A stretch of 64,000 bases of DNA from Branchiostoma belcheri (Eukaryota > Chordata > Leptocardii > Amphioxiformes > Branchiostomatidae). The translations under genes and the position numbers were made by a program. The notes beneath the pieces are model-generated. The model ran no database searches. It was not told the DNA's origin and saw nothing but the letters and a program-made list of their open reading frames with translations. This document shows positions 1 through 12,954 of the stretch, one piece after another (position 1 is the first letter of the stretch; each line of letters starts with the position of its first letter). The stretch is taken from the NCBI RefSeq assembly GCF_001625305.1, contig NW_017803157.1:2363678-2427677 (forward strand). The letters run 5' to 3'.

Positions 1-1183
1 TAAAAATGAACCTAATAAGTGAATAGACTATTGTATGCTTTGCAGTGATTTTGAAACACTCTGAGTTAGCTCTAAGCGACCATGTGCTGTTTTAGCTCAC
101 GTGTTGTCTCTGTTCAGGGTGACGTGACCGAAATTACCGGTTGTTTTGTTCGAGGCGGGACGAGGGAAAGAAAAGAGGCCGAAAACCACATGGAGGAGGT
201 TAACACAGGAACACTGGGGCAATTTTCATGCTTTATTGCGTTCATAAACAAACATTTCCCTGGAGAATTCCCGTCTATTCTACATCAGGGACAACGCTGT
301 CTCAAACTCTGACAAAGGGAAGATGACACAAAAATGTTGACACCAAACTTTGAATTCTGCCCTAACCAAAGCAATTGTGTTCTCTTTTTTTCATTTTTCG
401 AAACGAAGTGAAAAATAGATATTCTTCCATTAAATATGCCCACAGATACAAACACAAAGCATTGTAATGCTCTAGGTGTAAGGCAAATAAAAAGCGATAC
501 AGCCAAGCAGACACTACTTGTCAACTCTAATATCAAACAGGCATATCTTTCATATCAAAATGTCGTTTAACCATTCTACGTAAGTTTGTAATTTGAATTC
601 ACGACCAAGACTTGAAGATTCACCATCCTTGAAAATAAATGCTGGACTTTTTCACATTATGGGGAATCTTGAGGCAAAGCATAAAAGCAGCAAGGGATTA
701 CCCGAACCGTTCCATTTGAGTACAAGTCATGGAAAGGCCCAGGTCCCAAATTATACTGTTTACAAACCACGCTAAGTTAATTACAGTAATATCTCAAACG
801 TAATTCATACTATCACATCCGATGTCGCATGAAAAGGTTAGAGAAGACAAAACCACAGGAAACAGTTCTGAAAGTTCCCAGCTTCCTGTATACACCCGGT
901 AATCACTACCTCCACTACAGAGATGCGTTTTGTAAGAGTTGTGATCGTTCTCAATGCAATTTCAAGGCGGCAAAACTGGTCAATTTTCTGGTCATTCTTT
1001 CAATGATATAAGTTGAATAAACCCTATCCCATAGCATACTGATATCTGTTAGGCAAAAATGTGATGTCGCTGACGGAAAAAACGGTTGCTAGTTTTGTAT
1101 CCCTGTAGGTTAGTTCTAACGGCACTCAAGAAACACCTTCCGTAACTTGTTTGGGGATATCTCAAACGCTCCGAGTATAAAGT

Positions 1184-1262
1184 GACGAAAATGTCCTACG
1201 ACGCATAATGGCAGGAAATGTCAATATCAGACAGATTTCCTCATCCAGAATATTGTTTGCCA
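1184..1262 (-). pseudogene. Decayed relative of the 7.1 kb coding-like segment
   Basis: Shares AATGTCAATATCAGACAGAT and CCTCATCCAGAATATT with 7168-7206. Its minus frame reads NILDEEICLILTFPAI, then diverges and meets stops. Same orientation as the 7.1 kb copy. Confidence 0.5.
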
Positions 1263-1769
1263 TTTATAATGACTGACAAAGAAGCTCACAGAAAATAAAG
1301 CCTTTGTTGTTGGAAGATTAGAGAGAGTCATCCATGGCCAGGGTTAGTGATAAGAAAAAATCGCGTTTTGTTTCAAAAAGCACTGTGAAAGGACAGGGAC
1401 TTTTGAAACGGACCTTCTCCTCTACATTTTATAATGTCTATATTCCTACCATTTACATTAAAGAAATTAAAGAGTACTGCAATTTCAAACAAGGGTAGTT
1501 TCGAAGCTTTTTGAAATGTCTAATGTCCTGACAACCTATATGAGCTGACAAATGTAAAGACGTTTTTTCTGTACATTTCATTATCTATATTGAATACATT
1601 CTTCAGTTGCAGTTTGTTTTAGTAGGTAATACATGTAATTTCAAAAGGCTCCTTAACTTATACTCCACCTTAACTCAGCGTAACGCGAACTACAAACCAC
1701 ACAATGTAATTAATTATTTCTGGGAACGAATAAATTCCATTTTACAATTCCAGACGCGGCATTATCTAA

Positions 1770-1935
1770 TAGAGTCGGGGTCATGTGGAACAAAAGGCGG
1801 GGTTAAGGCACGTCACACGGTAAGCGGGGACCGGGGGGGACGCTTCCCGCCAGCACTGCGCCGCTGTACGGGGGTAATGGTGCATGGGATGACGTGGCCA
1901 GGCGCTGTGTTAACAAAAGCGCGAAAAACTGTGCG
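1770..1935. promoter_or_regulatory. GC-rich island of unknown role
   Basis: CpG-rich block (cgtcacacggtaagcgggg and neighbours) in an AT-rich setting, including a TGACGTGG CRE/E-box-like site. The open frames across it do not look like protein. Confidence 0.25.
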
Positions 1936-4900
1936 TAAATACTGACACGCTCCTGTGTAAAATCTTTACTCAACTCATCAATGTAAATAAACATCTACTG
2001 ATTTTAGTAGTACGTACTTGTTGTGTTCTCTTCGCAAAGTTAAAGTTTTGTAGTTGTTGCACAGCGTCCTTTCTATTCTTTGTGAATCTCTCATATCGTA
2101 TTTCACAAATCTAATTTCGTTAATGTGATGGGGAGATAGAAAAAAACATCAAATGGATTCATACATATTAAACATCACCCTTGATTGTCAACATTTTTAG
2201 TACTTTGGCAAAGTGGACCCTCTATGGCCGCCAACTCCCATGGCCAGGTACGTTATTTTTAGGCCTATTTCTACTATTTATTCAGTCTGGTGGAGACTAA
2301 TTTCTGAGGTGTGCGATAATAGAATGTGAGGTTTTATACATAAGTTGTGTACAGAAACCGACGTAACCACAAGAAACTACTCCAGAGGTGGCCAAGTGAT
2401 ATTGTGCGTTGTGATAATAGCGTTCTGAGTTTATCAGAGTGAATATAGTCTTCACTTCCCTTGTGTTTACATAAAGTCAAGTGTGGTAAAAGCGAGACAA
2501 CAGTTTAAGTGAGACTTCAGTCATAAACTGTAACGTATCATTTTTATGTTCTTCGTGTTTACAGAACAAAGAGTGAAGAGTTTGTTGTGGTTCTGCTCTT
2601 TCAGAGGTAAGTATTCTTTTGGACGGTTTTGTGTTTGATTTTGTTGGGCTTCCTATTTTGTCAGCTTTTATTTGGGTACACCAGACAGAACATAAACCCA
2701 TACAAAACGCCTTAAACCGCCCCAAACAAGCCTTCCCTGTGTTTTAAGAGCATTTCTAACGGTCTCGTGTGTACAAGCAGGGACAAACGGACGCACAGGA
2801 AACTCACGTGATCTGTTGGCGCCAGATTGACCAGGGTTCCCTCGTGTGTATTGTATACAATTTGTAAAACAAAACTTTTATGTAATTTTGAAATAATGCA
2901 CTATAAAAAATACATTCTAGTGACATGTGTCCACAAAAGATAGTAGTAGGTATTAGGACAAAGGCTTTAGGAGGAAGTTACGAAACTGGGCACAAAATCA
3001 CTCAATTTCGGTTTCGGAACCACAATTACAATATTGTTATATGTTAACAAAAAGAAAAGTATGGCTTACGTTGTTTTTCTGTTAAAATGATACGTTAGTT
3101 CTGTTTACTACTTGCGGGTTTTAGAATTGCTCTTTAGGAAACAAACGCTTTCTTTTCCTATATGCTACCTCTATCTGTGTGTCGTTTTAAAAAACATAAC
3201 AAATGTCGCTAAAATCAGTTATGTTGATTTTTTAATGAACTTAACACATCACCGTAGTTTAACTGGAAAATCCACAAAGGGCCAGTGTGCGCGTACTCTG
3301 GCCATTTCTAATGAGTCCCGTCTGTACCCACCACACAACAGACGTAACAATACGGCCTGTGTTCGACTTTTACCTGGGGAAAACATTCATCAGCCGACTC
3401 GTGACAAGTCGATATCTCTATTGTATCTCTGTACTGCCAAGGACAACAGATTGCGCCCTTTTGTACATTTCTACATGAATCAGGAACAATAGCGGCGGAC
3501 AAACGGAATTGGGGCGCTTCCAAAAACAATCGTGCATATTGATATTTACGCTCATCTGAATTTGGACCTCGGAAGGGCAACCAGGCTGATAATAGACTGT
3601 GTACATAGGTGCATGTAAAATGTGTACATATACCGATAATTCTATTGTTGAAATAAAAAATAAAAAAAGATTTTCCACGTGAGGAAAAAAAGAATATCTA
3701 ATACATGGTTCTTCAGTATGTCTGAGAGTAGGTAAGAGCGTGTCCTGTACTGTTACACAAAATCAGATGGCACAAATCTGAATCACTAGACAGTACTAGT
3801 GGACGTATACAAACCATCAGCAGAATGTTGTAATGAAGGTTGCTTGTTTTTTTTTAAACTACAGTACACAAGTCGTGTCGCGAAGAGTCGTACCAAACAA
3901 TTCAAATCAAATTTCATTTTAAAAAATCCAGATGGCAGCTAAGTACATGACATTTTACATCACTGAATTGCCTCGCCTTTTTTACACATTACGTTATAAC
4001 TAACACCAATATCATGGTTATGAAACCTCAATGACGTTACCATCACACTAACATTGATAATATTTCGATTTATATGTACAAAACCATTATTATTGAAATT
4101 CATATTTGAGATTATATACGTAAGGCAATGAATGCATCGATATTTTGCAAGCCTCTCGTGGTTCTCATGATAAAAGATATCGAGTCTTTGTGTCTGACAG
4201 TCCGACTGAGTAGAGGGTTGTACACATCTTTTCTCATGTTCATTCATCCACGACATCATCCACGACAATAAGGACGAAAGAATAAGTATCGCTTTCTTAC
4301 AACATCATTTCAGTACCACCCACTGTGGCTGTGTCCGCGGATATAGCGGATAATGACCTACAAATACCGCTATATTGAGGAGATGAGGTATAATTTAGGA
4401 TACGTCCAATTACTACATGTGAACTGAAGCGGATGGGTCCATTGTTGTTTAACGTTCAAGGTCGGCAACAGCAGCGTCATTATGTGCAGGAAAGGTGTGT
4501 GCAATATTCCCGCCATATTCACCGTGTCCGCGTGTGGTCGTCTGGTTTATTTTATAGAACTGTACGAAAGTCATAACCATTTTCTGTCACAATAGGACAA
4601 ACATAACGATGAATTTTTTCATCATATATTGAAAATTCTAAAGATCTTTTCAATTCAAAACATTCGAAAGTTGCGTATCCATGAGTTTCTGGTATCTGTG
4701 GTTTTCGGTAAACTTTACAATTTTTCTCGACTTTTATCTGACCGTGCAATTTACAGTTGTTTCGGCCAGTGGTTTTATCATACATCACATATAAGTCCAT
4801 GAGCCTATTCAAATCCACGCGCACAAAAGAATACGTGATAAACATCGTGCTTCGTCGATCTTTACCAAGGACATTCTCCTTGTCTCTACCAAGTGGCTAC

Positions 4901-5227
4901 CTTATGTTACTGCCCAGACCAGGTCCGTACGTGCTGTTTGTAGCGGTAAACAATCACAGTTTTCAGCAAAACAAACCTTCTTATCTCGTCAACAGGTGTT
5001 AGTGGCCCTCCCCGTGTTTGTGTTGGGGTTATTAATCTCAAGCAGAGCGTTGTGCCGAGATTTTCAAACACGGACTGCGATGTGCTCTGTTTGGAAATTT
5101 TGGCAACACATGTTTGACAGACGACGAGTATATAAATCTCTGTGGTGCCAGATCCAAGGTGGTCATGTCTGGTTCTAACATTGCATGAAATTGCTTGGAT
5201 GGTGAAAGCCTCAACGTTGTCTAGGTA

Positions 5228-5447
5228 GGTGGCAAAGTAGTCTTGTGGTTAGGGTTGTTGACTCAGAATCCGAAGGTTCTAGGTTCGAATCCCTGACAGG
5301 CCCCACTGTTGTGTCCTTGGGAATTAAGGCACTTAACACCTATTTCCTCACTTGACCCAGGTGTTAATGAGTACCTAGCTTCGGTTAGGGACGTCCTCTC
5401 GGATAGAACGTGAAGATGGAGCCAAACGGTAAAATCCCACCACATTT
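5228..5447 (+). mobile_element. tRNA-derived SINE
   Basis: A-box-like TAGTCTTGTGG at 5238 (one mismatch) and exact B box GGTTCGAATCC at 5282. The tail contains CTTGGGAATTAAGGCACTTA and CCCAGGTGTTAATGAGTACC, a tail type common in invertebrate deuterostome and fish SINEs. Confidence 0.75.
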
Positions 5448-7041
5448 GTCAAAAAGAGCAAGGGTCCTTCGTTCAAACCGTACAGTCTGGTCTCAGGTTT
5501 GACACCTGTTATGACAATCCTTGCACAAATGTAGAAAAATAAACACAAACCACAAAAGGTCAGACACAGGAAGTTAGGTCTAGAGGTTCCAGAAGCTGGC
5601 CATGAGTGGAGGTATAGAGTCTCCGATTTTTCCTATTTCTTGCTATCAAATTGTTTATCACTGCACATTTCTTGATTCTTGCTCAACGTTCCTACAAGGC
5701 TGAACAAGAAGTGCATCAAAATAAATTTGAATCGGCCACAACCATAGCCTACTCCGATGACAGGACCAGAAGTTACAGTCATAAGTGATGTCCGTGGCTG
5801 GAAGTGAGCTGATTTTGCAGCGGTATGTCAGGCGGTCCGTCGGCACACTTCTGTCAGGTCGTGTTAGTCCAGACCTACTCAAACCGGTGGCGGCGCCGGC
5901 ACATGCAGTCTCCAAGCAGATGTTTGGATGTGAGATCATGAAGTTTTCTGAATGCCTATAGCTTCTACGACAGTCTCTCCCTTTTCATCACCTTGGAGTA
6001 AGGGACAGCCAAGCAAGCTAGGCGGTCAGAAAACATCACCATTTTCCAACGCAACATCTGCTTGGAAATTAGTCACTGTGATCATGCGCCCGGTTAGGTA
6101 AGAATGACTTTATAGGGACAGCTTACAGAGTGGATGTCATATGGGCTATTGTATCCAGAACCATGCCTGCCTAGTTATATGAATAAGTTGCCCCAGGCAC
6201 AGTTCTGAATAGTCTCCGCGTATCCAAGAACATAGATTTGCACCAGGCATGGTTCTGCATGGACTATCCAGAACTGTGCCTGAGCATGGTTCTGACTAAA
6301 GCACAGTTTTGGCTAAAACATTGTTCCACATTCTTCCCTTGTTACTACTTTCCTTCCTTTTCTTTTATTTAGTCAATCCTTCCTTTCCTTTCTTTCCTGC
6401 CATCTTTCTATCCACCTGTCCAGCCGTTGTTACACGTATATCGTTTTTATATCCCGGTGTGTTGTTGTAGGATGATCCGGTAAAACCCGGCGGTACAATT
6501 CTCACACAATCGCGCTGATCCCGCGCAAATCGCCGGACAAATCCCCTCACTCAGACCGGTCCGACATGGCTCACTCTCGTACCCAGGTAACAATAGCCCT
6601 CACACCTCGATAATGGAAACATAAACCCACAGGCTTTACCGATTTGTGTCCACTTGTATGAGTTGTCATTTCATTTCCTATAGACTCTATCAGGCTTCGG
6701 GAAGTGGCTAGAAAAAGTGGCAAAATAGACAGTTGGTCTACTCAAGAGCACAGTTACGTTCGCCGCTCCTGAGTGCGAACCAACTCCCCTGGCATGTTAC
6801 CTATACCTACATGTATATCTATTTGGACGATGTCAGCCACTTCCCGAAGCCTGCTAGAGGCTACCCATTTTATATCTGCCAGCGAGATGGCTACAAGTGA
6901 CAAATATAAAGATGTCGAGAAGATAGTACATTATATATCATTTTACGTAAATTTTCATGCTACCATTTTAGTGTCATAAACAGAATAGAACAAAGCAAAG
7001 GCATCAGTCACTGTATGTATCAAAAAGACTTTCAAAATAAC
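5448..7041. other. Gene-free stretch
   Basis: Contains repeated GCAC/TGGTTCTG-type phrases at 6160-6310 (ccaggcac agttctg, in both orientations), probably a degraded repeat. No coding evidence. Confidence 0.5.
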
Positions 7042-7245
7042 CTGAGGTCTGCTATGTCTCCTTTAAGGGCATCCAATGCAATTTCAGGACGACAAATTCC
7101 ACGCAGTTTTGGGGCTGTGTTAAACACTTCAAGCATAAAATGATGACGAACATGTGCTAAGGCAGTAAATGTCAATATCAGACAGATATCCTCATCCAGA
7201 ATATTTTTGTGCTGTCGCCCTAAACTTGCTTGGATGCTTTTAAGA
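7042..7245 (-). CDS. Unassigned coding-like exon
   Basis: Reads GRQHKNILDEDICLILTFTAL, then HVRHHFMLEVFNTAPKLRG and ICRPEIALDALKGDIADLR, ending at a donor-like CTCAG|GTTATT. The residue pattern is convincing for a helical protein. The acceptor is uncertain (AG sites near 7245). A diverged relative lies at 1184-1262. No family recognised; it may be a decayed gene or transposon exon. Confidence 0.35.
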
Positions 7246-7806
7246 AAAGCGCTAATTTGGACAGCGGGAGTAACTTGATGGCGCATGGCAGGACCCGTGT
7301 GGTCGTTCGTCTTTTGTCTCTCATTAAGCGAGTCGTGATCAGTCTTTCCTCACGACACTGGACGTCTTCTACACGTCACAGAAAAGCTGTCTTCTATTGT
7401 TTTAACAACGTGAAGCATCACCTATCAATCTTGTGTCCTTAGACCCCCACAGGCGAAGGATAACCCACTTAAGTAAATCTCTTTTTTCCATCAATTTCCT
7501 GAATGTCTGAATGTACAACAATGTAGGTCGCTGTTCAGTCTAGTGTAAAAGTGTGGTCATGAATAATAAGTTCATTTATTCGAAAACTCGTGTCCGAAGG
7601 CTAATTGCAAACTTGCAAAGTAGCGGTAAAAAAATCTTTCCGATGTTTCTACGTTTTTATAGCGAGGGGGTTGGCTTTTTGAGGCGGTGGCTAAGGAAAA
7701 GCTAAAACGTTTTTAATGACGGAAGACCTTTATTTTTGCACCACAATCATATACGATGTATATAGAGGTATATATAAACTTTATACTTTTATTTCTTTAT
7801 TTCAGG

Positions 7807-7890
7807 CATAACTCGCCCATATACAACATAACTCGACCATATACAACATAACTCGACCATATACAACATAACTCGACCATGTACAACATA
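7807..7890. repeat. 20 bp tandem repeat, four units
   Basis: Unit CATAACTCGACCATATACAA, with single changes in the first and last copies. Confidence 0.9.
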
Positions 7891-9429
7891 AACGTCTACT
7901 AGTATACACAAGTATATTCGACTTCCTCTCGCTTCTTGGTAATTGTATACATGTAACTGGCTGTATGATTAGTTAGAGTTGATTTATCGGTGGCTACTTT
8001 TCAAATATCTTAAGTGGAAAAATTTACATAACACATAATCGGAGAAAATGCTTCCATCGCTATCATAGTAAGAACAATCTACAATAAAATTTACCTCGTT
8101 TTCTACTTTACCTTAACTACAACACTGACAGATTCTTTGCTCTAGAGGATTGCTTTTATGTCTTCCTGTTCGACTCACGATTTGTTGGTCTGGTTTAGAT
8201 AGTTCTGGTTTAAACAGATTTGCGGAGAGGGTGTAGGACTCGGGAGCTATAATAGGTTTGGTAACCAGGCTACGATGGGTGACTTACATGACGTCAGGTT
8301 GCTGTCAGTACAAGGCCGTTAGAACAGTAGCCGAAGGCATCGTGTACAGCTCCGAGGCACAACCGGCCTCACCTGTACCCACCACACGCAGGTGTGTGCA
8401 CACCTCTGTTCCCGTTATCTCCACACATGTTTACACAGTCTTACCCTCGCGTGCTCTCCGCCAATACACAGGAATAAACTCCTCACTCAACTCGGTTTAC
8501 CAAAACAAATCGTACCTTTGTTGAAGAAATCCAGCGCTTTAGGTCTAATCTGAATCTTGTACGAACTGATTTGATGAAAATGTAGAGACAGAAGTTATTC
8601 TGTGGGTCATGGAGGAACAATGGAACAGACATTCTGTCGCCCGGATGTACCAAACTAACTGTAGCAGCTTTGTGGTGACAAACTGTACACAAGTTAGGTA
8701 ATCAGGTGTGAACGCGCGTCCTAAACTTTGGTCGGAGGATCGTTGTCTGTTTATCTGAAGAGAAAAATTAGCAGCAACTGTTAAAGAGAAAACTGACCAA
8801 ATATTTTTGCCAGAAAGAGAACAGGTTCGAACATAATAAATCGTTGTTGTGATTGTTTAGATTGAAGAGATAAAACTAATTACACACTCTTCTGATTTGA
8901 GCGATTCGTGCGATGTTTAAAACCTTCTTAATATAACTTTTCAGGAGAACGACAAAAAAGTCTACAAGTATTGTATTCTAAAGCAACCTATTTTCGCGGA
9001 CGAACATTTATGCTTTGTGTTACTTTTGTTAGATTCCTTTGTGTTTGGTTTATGGAAGAACGCTTTGTTGACAATGAAAACAGAAAACCTTACACTTACA
9101 GGTCTGATTGCAGATGGTTAGAACATAACGCCGTCACACAAAACGAATCCGTGACACTATTAACATCTCAGTATGGGTTCTTTTCATACCGTCATCTTTA
9201 TTCATTTCCATTCCGCTACTTATTTGAGATGTACTAATTTACGAGATATCACCTTTTTTTTACAATAACTACAATTTTCTCAGACCATTATTTCCCCTTT
9301 TATCCCTTTCCTAGTTTTTTCTATAGATACTGTCAATTATCTTGTATTCTTGTGGAGGAAGGCGTCCCTATTATTAGACATGAACACCTGGTGACAGCCA
9401 CAGAAACAGTAATTTTCATTTACGAGAGC

Positions 9430-9700
9430 TCTTAGCGTGTGCGGTGATTCGGAAGTAACGCCGAACGTGTGGCAGATTAAAGATCAAGAAGGACGGGGAA
9501 ACAACGGGACAAAAGCCGGCCGCAATGTCACGGAACGTCCGGACTACAGTTCCCGGCTTTGTCCTGTCTCACTGGCGGAATTTAAGGCAATAATTAAGGC
9601 TATTTATCAACCTCTGCTCAGCTGACAGGGGCGCTTTGATGGGGGAGAGGAGGATGGAAAAATTAAGAGCCGGGCGACAAAAGGTAGACAGGTGAGAGAG
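9430..9700. promoter_or_regulatory. GC-rich island, candidate cis-regulatory element
   Basis: Sequence complexity and GC rise sharply against the AT-rich surroundings. It contains an imperfect palindrome (GGACAAAAGCCGG ... CCGGCTTTGTCC, 9507-9567), homeodomain-like AATAATTAAG, an E box CAGCTG and a TCF-like CTTTGATG. No open frame looks coding. Function is inference. Confidence 0.35.
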
Positions 9701-11076
9701 TGATACAATGCATACTCACCTGCATAGCCGTACAAAAGACGGGATAGCCACACCCTGTCAGGGGGACAGTCAAAAGGGAATAAATCGTCCACGGGCGGCG
9801 TTTTTGGCGGGAAAAATCTGGTGTGATGTGAGGACAGGTAACGTTAGCTGAGGGAAGGTCTGTCCGACACCGAAAAGGCGTGATCGTTTGCAATCGGCTA
9901 GAGGGGTATTTTCTGAAGTTGAACTTCTGGATTGTACGCATTACATAATACACTCGTAGTTGACTCTTACCGCGTAAATGCATAACTGTAGTAGGGCGTC
10001 GGTATAACGCCTGTGTCTGCGCAAAACCCTGATTTTTTCGGTTTACGTTGGCTTTTTGGCCACCGTTGCATCAGGATTTTGCTGTTGCAGAGGATGTATT
10101 TTCGACATAACCTTTTGAAACCACAGACGGGATGTTAACCTTATATACGCGAATACAACCTTATATTAGACGTTCTGCCTATGTAAAACACATTATGGAT
10201 TTGGCGCAGGTGCAGTACGTTCTGCCGACGTGCTCTGTTAGCCAAGGGTTACATCTGTGGTGTATAATAAAAGCTACCTTCTTAGTAGCTAGAAAAGGGT
10301 AAAGAGTGCGTCAAACTCACCACAGGTACAGCAATATATAATCCCGCCATGCTCTGCGCAGTAACGTTCCATGAAAATCCTCGCGGAAACTTCCCAGAAG
10401 GTAATCTCAGTCAGCGGGTAATCCTGTCTTGAATCCACAGCATCCAAGTGAATACTTCATAGTTAAGAGGACAACGATTCTATGAAAACCGAGATTTCTG
10501 CCGGCCAGGATGTCACACGGCAAAGTCTTGTGTTCTGATATTAAACATGAAGCTTGGTACATTCGTTGTCGTAACGCGATGGTGGCCACTAGAATCGGAA
10601 GGAAGTCTCAAGTGACGACCGCTGTCTTTAAGTTGAAGTTGCCCTTCTTTCTCTGCATCTTCATTGTCGTTGTTCGTCGGTGACACTGGCAATGTCATCG
10701 CCTTCCTGCATAGTTGCATGATAAAGTTGGGATTCTTTTAATCATCACAGCACTTTCATACACAGTACAACTACAGTCAACTATTACGCCTTGTACAACT
10801 TTTCTGTTGTCTCACTGCATGGCTATGAAAATACATGCGCTAAAAAGTCATGTAAAAAGGGGCATGCATCAAATACACACCTAAAACTTTGTGAATAGCT
10901 CAAGTCCATGGTTTATGAATTCAAACGACATGTGCATCTACATCTACATCTATGCATTACTGCACAAAACCCCTCACGGGGTGTAACGTCCAGGCGTAAC
11001 GTGCATGAACACCCTCTCTTTCTAATTGTTAACGTTACGATGTATATCAAGGAAGCCTACGTATACTTTGTAACTT

Positions 11077-11456
11077 TGTAAAAACCGAACGGGGCGAGCA
11101 GGTCACAACTCGGGAATCGAACCCGAGTTGTCCGCTTGGCGGTCACCAACGCTAACCATTACACTAAAAGGTCGCACGACCATTTAGCATGGTCAGTTAG
11201 CACTGTTACACTACTCCCCCTTTTCTTTCAAGATTCGTCCTCGAATCTTCCGAGTCCGACATCCCTGGAGCTGCCACACTTATCCTCAGTGCCAGTACTC
11301 ACAGGGCCCACATCGGGCGCCACTGTAAAAACCGAACGGGGCGAGCAGGTCACAACCGGTAATCGAACCCGAGTTGTCCGCTTGGCGGTCACCAACGCTA
11401 ACCATTACACTAAAAGGTCGCACGACCATTTAGCATGGTCAGTTAGCACTGTTACA
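11077..11456 (-). mobile_element. Complete TRIM: miniature LTR retrotransposon with Pol III-type LTRs
   Basis: Two direct LTRs, 11077-11210 and 11324-11456 (134 and 133 bp, about three differences), with ends TGTAACA and TTTTTACA. Read on the minus strand, the left LTR is followed by a primer-binding site TGGCGCCCGATGTGGG, complementary to the 3' end of tRNA-Lys with two mismatches. A polypurine tract AAAGAAAAGGGGGAGTAG lies directly before the right LTR. The flanks carry the 4 bp duplication ACTT (11073-11076 and 11457-11460). The 113 bp interior codes for nothing, so the element is non-autonomous. Each LTR contains an exact B box (GGTTCGATTCC in one) and an A-box-like TAGTGTAATGG. Confidence 0.9.
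11230..11249. other. Perfect hairpin inside the TRIM
   Basis: AAGATTCG, loop TCCT, CGAATCTT: eight perfect pairs between primer-binding site and polypurine tract, where LTR elements carry dimerisation or packaging signals. That role is inference. Confidence 0.6.
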
Positions 11457-12751
11457 ACTTCACTAACCCTAGCAACTCGGAATATTATGCAAGGAAGTGC
11501 ACAATGTTTGATGACTCTCTATAACAAACACTTGTTTTATCACGATGTCGTATACGTAGAGCTCATGAGTGTATGGATGGAGAGAATGATTGAAAGACCA
11601 GAAGAGAACACGTGCAGACTTATGCAGTGACAGCTGACCTATTTTTTTCCAATCTGGGTACCAGAGGTTCATCAGATGAACTTTGCTGACCTTGGCACGA
11701 CTAATTACTCGTAAGTAATGGAGCCAGAGTCCATCTCTAAATGAATGCACAGTGTGAGCCCCACCCCCCGGGTGTGCTCGTGTTTAGTCCTGCCCCGCCC
11801 CTGGGGACACCCTCTCTACACCCCACTTGTCCCCGGCATTGTCTGTGTCCAGGTGGGTCCCTTGCCGCCATCTTGTCCCCGCCATGGCTGAGGGAGTACG
11901 TTATAATTACGTGCCTGTGTTCTGGCATCAATCAGAAGGGCTGGACACATCGGCAGGACAGTGGCACCGAGACAAGTCTCTGTCGTATTGTCCTGCCCCG
12001 CACTTAACCAGGCTTGTCCGGGATGCGTCTGGTAGCAAACAATGTTCACAACGACATAAAGGCTTCCAGTTTTCTTTCTTTTCTTTTTTTTTTTTGTCAT
12101 ACTACAAAGGAGCTACAGCTTCTACATTGGCGCCAAGGCGTGAGTGGCTACAATGTCTACTCTTTAAAGCAGAGGTTTAGACTTCAGTGAATTTTTGACG
12201 TGTTTTAGGCGTTTTTATTGGGCTTTGTTTTTTGTACTGGCATTTCTTACGCCAGCCAAACTTGGGTGGGGTGGTGCATGCCTGGAAAATGGAAACTTTC
12301 TGGCAAATGCATACTGTCCGGAAAATTTGATACTGTCTTTGCAGACACCAAAAGATCTGCTTGGAGAATTTATAGACGTCTGCAGCTGCTAAGGAGATAC
12401 CATTGTGTGATGTGCATGTTTGTACCGTTTTTCTCTTGATATTTTTTAATTCCGCGTTAAAAACAAGTAGCAAAAGTCAGTATTTTCAAAGGAGCATTAC
12501 TCCCGAAGCGGTACCTACTCATCTCTTATTTACGAAATATACTTTTGAATTTCTTCTTTTTTAACACATCTATAAAGAAAACAAAAAGTACGGGAAAGGC
12601 ATTTTAAGAGCACCAAAATGACGTATAAGCGAGGGTATTTTCAATCAAGGTTTGAGTCTGAAATGTCTCAACTATAGTAAAAAGGCCAGGAAAAAAGAAA
12701 GACAAACTGTTTTCCTTGTTAAAATGTTAAAGTGAGAGACTACAGCGATAG

Positions 12752-12894
12752 TCTCACTCACTCACTCACTCACTCACTCACTCACTCACTCACTCACTCA
12801 CTCACTCACTCACTCACTCACTCACTCACTCACTCACACGCACACACACTCACTCACACTCACTCACTCACTCACCCACCCACTCACTCACTCA
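12752..12894. repeat. (CTCA)n microsatellite
   Basis: About 35 units, interrupted by CACACG and CACCCA variants near the right end. Confidence 0.95.
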
Positions 12895-12954
12895 GGACCG
12901 CATGCTCCAGGATCCTGATTAATTCTAATTGAATAAAATAAAAGGCTGTGAGTA

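Larger units (their letters stand above)
1..5227. other. Gene-free stretch
   Basis: AT-rich sequence with no convincing exon except the decayed coding-like segment at 1.2 kb and the GC-rich island at 1.77-1.94 kb. Short open frames here show no protein-like composition. Confidence 0.6.
7246..11076. other. Gene-free stretch
   Basis: Holds the 20 bp tandem repeat and the 9.4-9.7 kb GC-rich island. Nothing else is supported. Confidence 0.5.

Noticed and set aside
11136..11630. 164-residue plus-strand open frame with internal repeats
   Set aside because: It lies across the two LTRs and interior of the TRIM; the repeated peptide is simply the repeated LTR.
12732..12932. Open frame of Thr-His-Ser-Leu repeats
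   Set aside because: Translation of the CTCA microsatellite.
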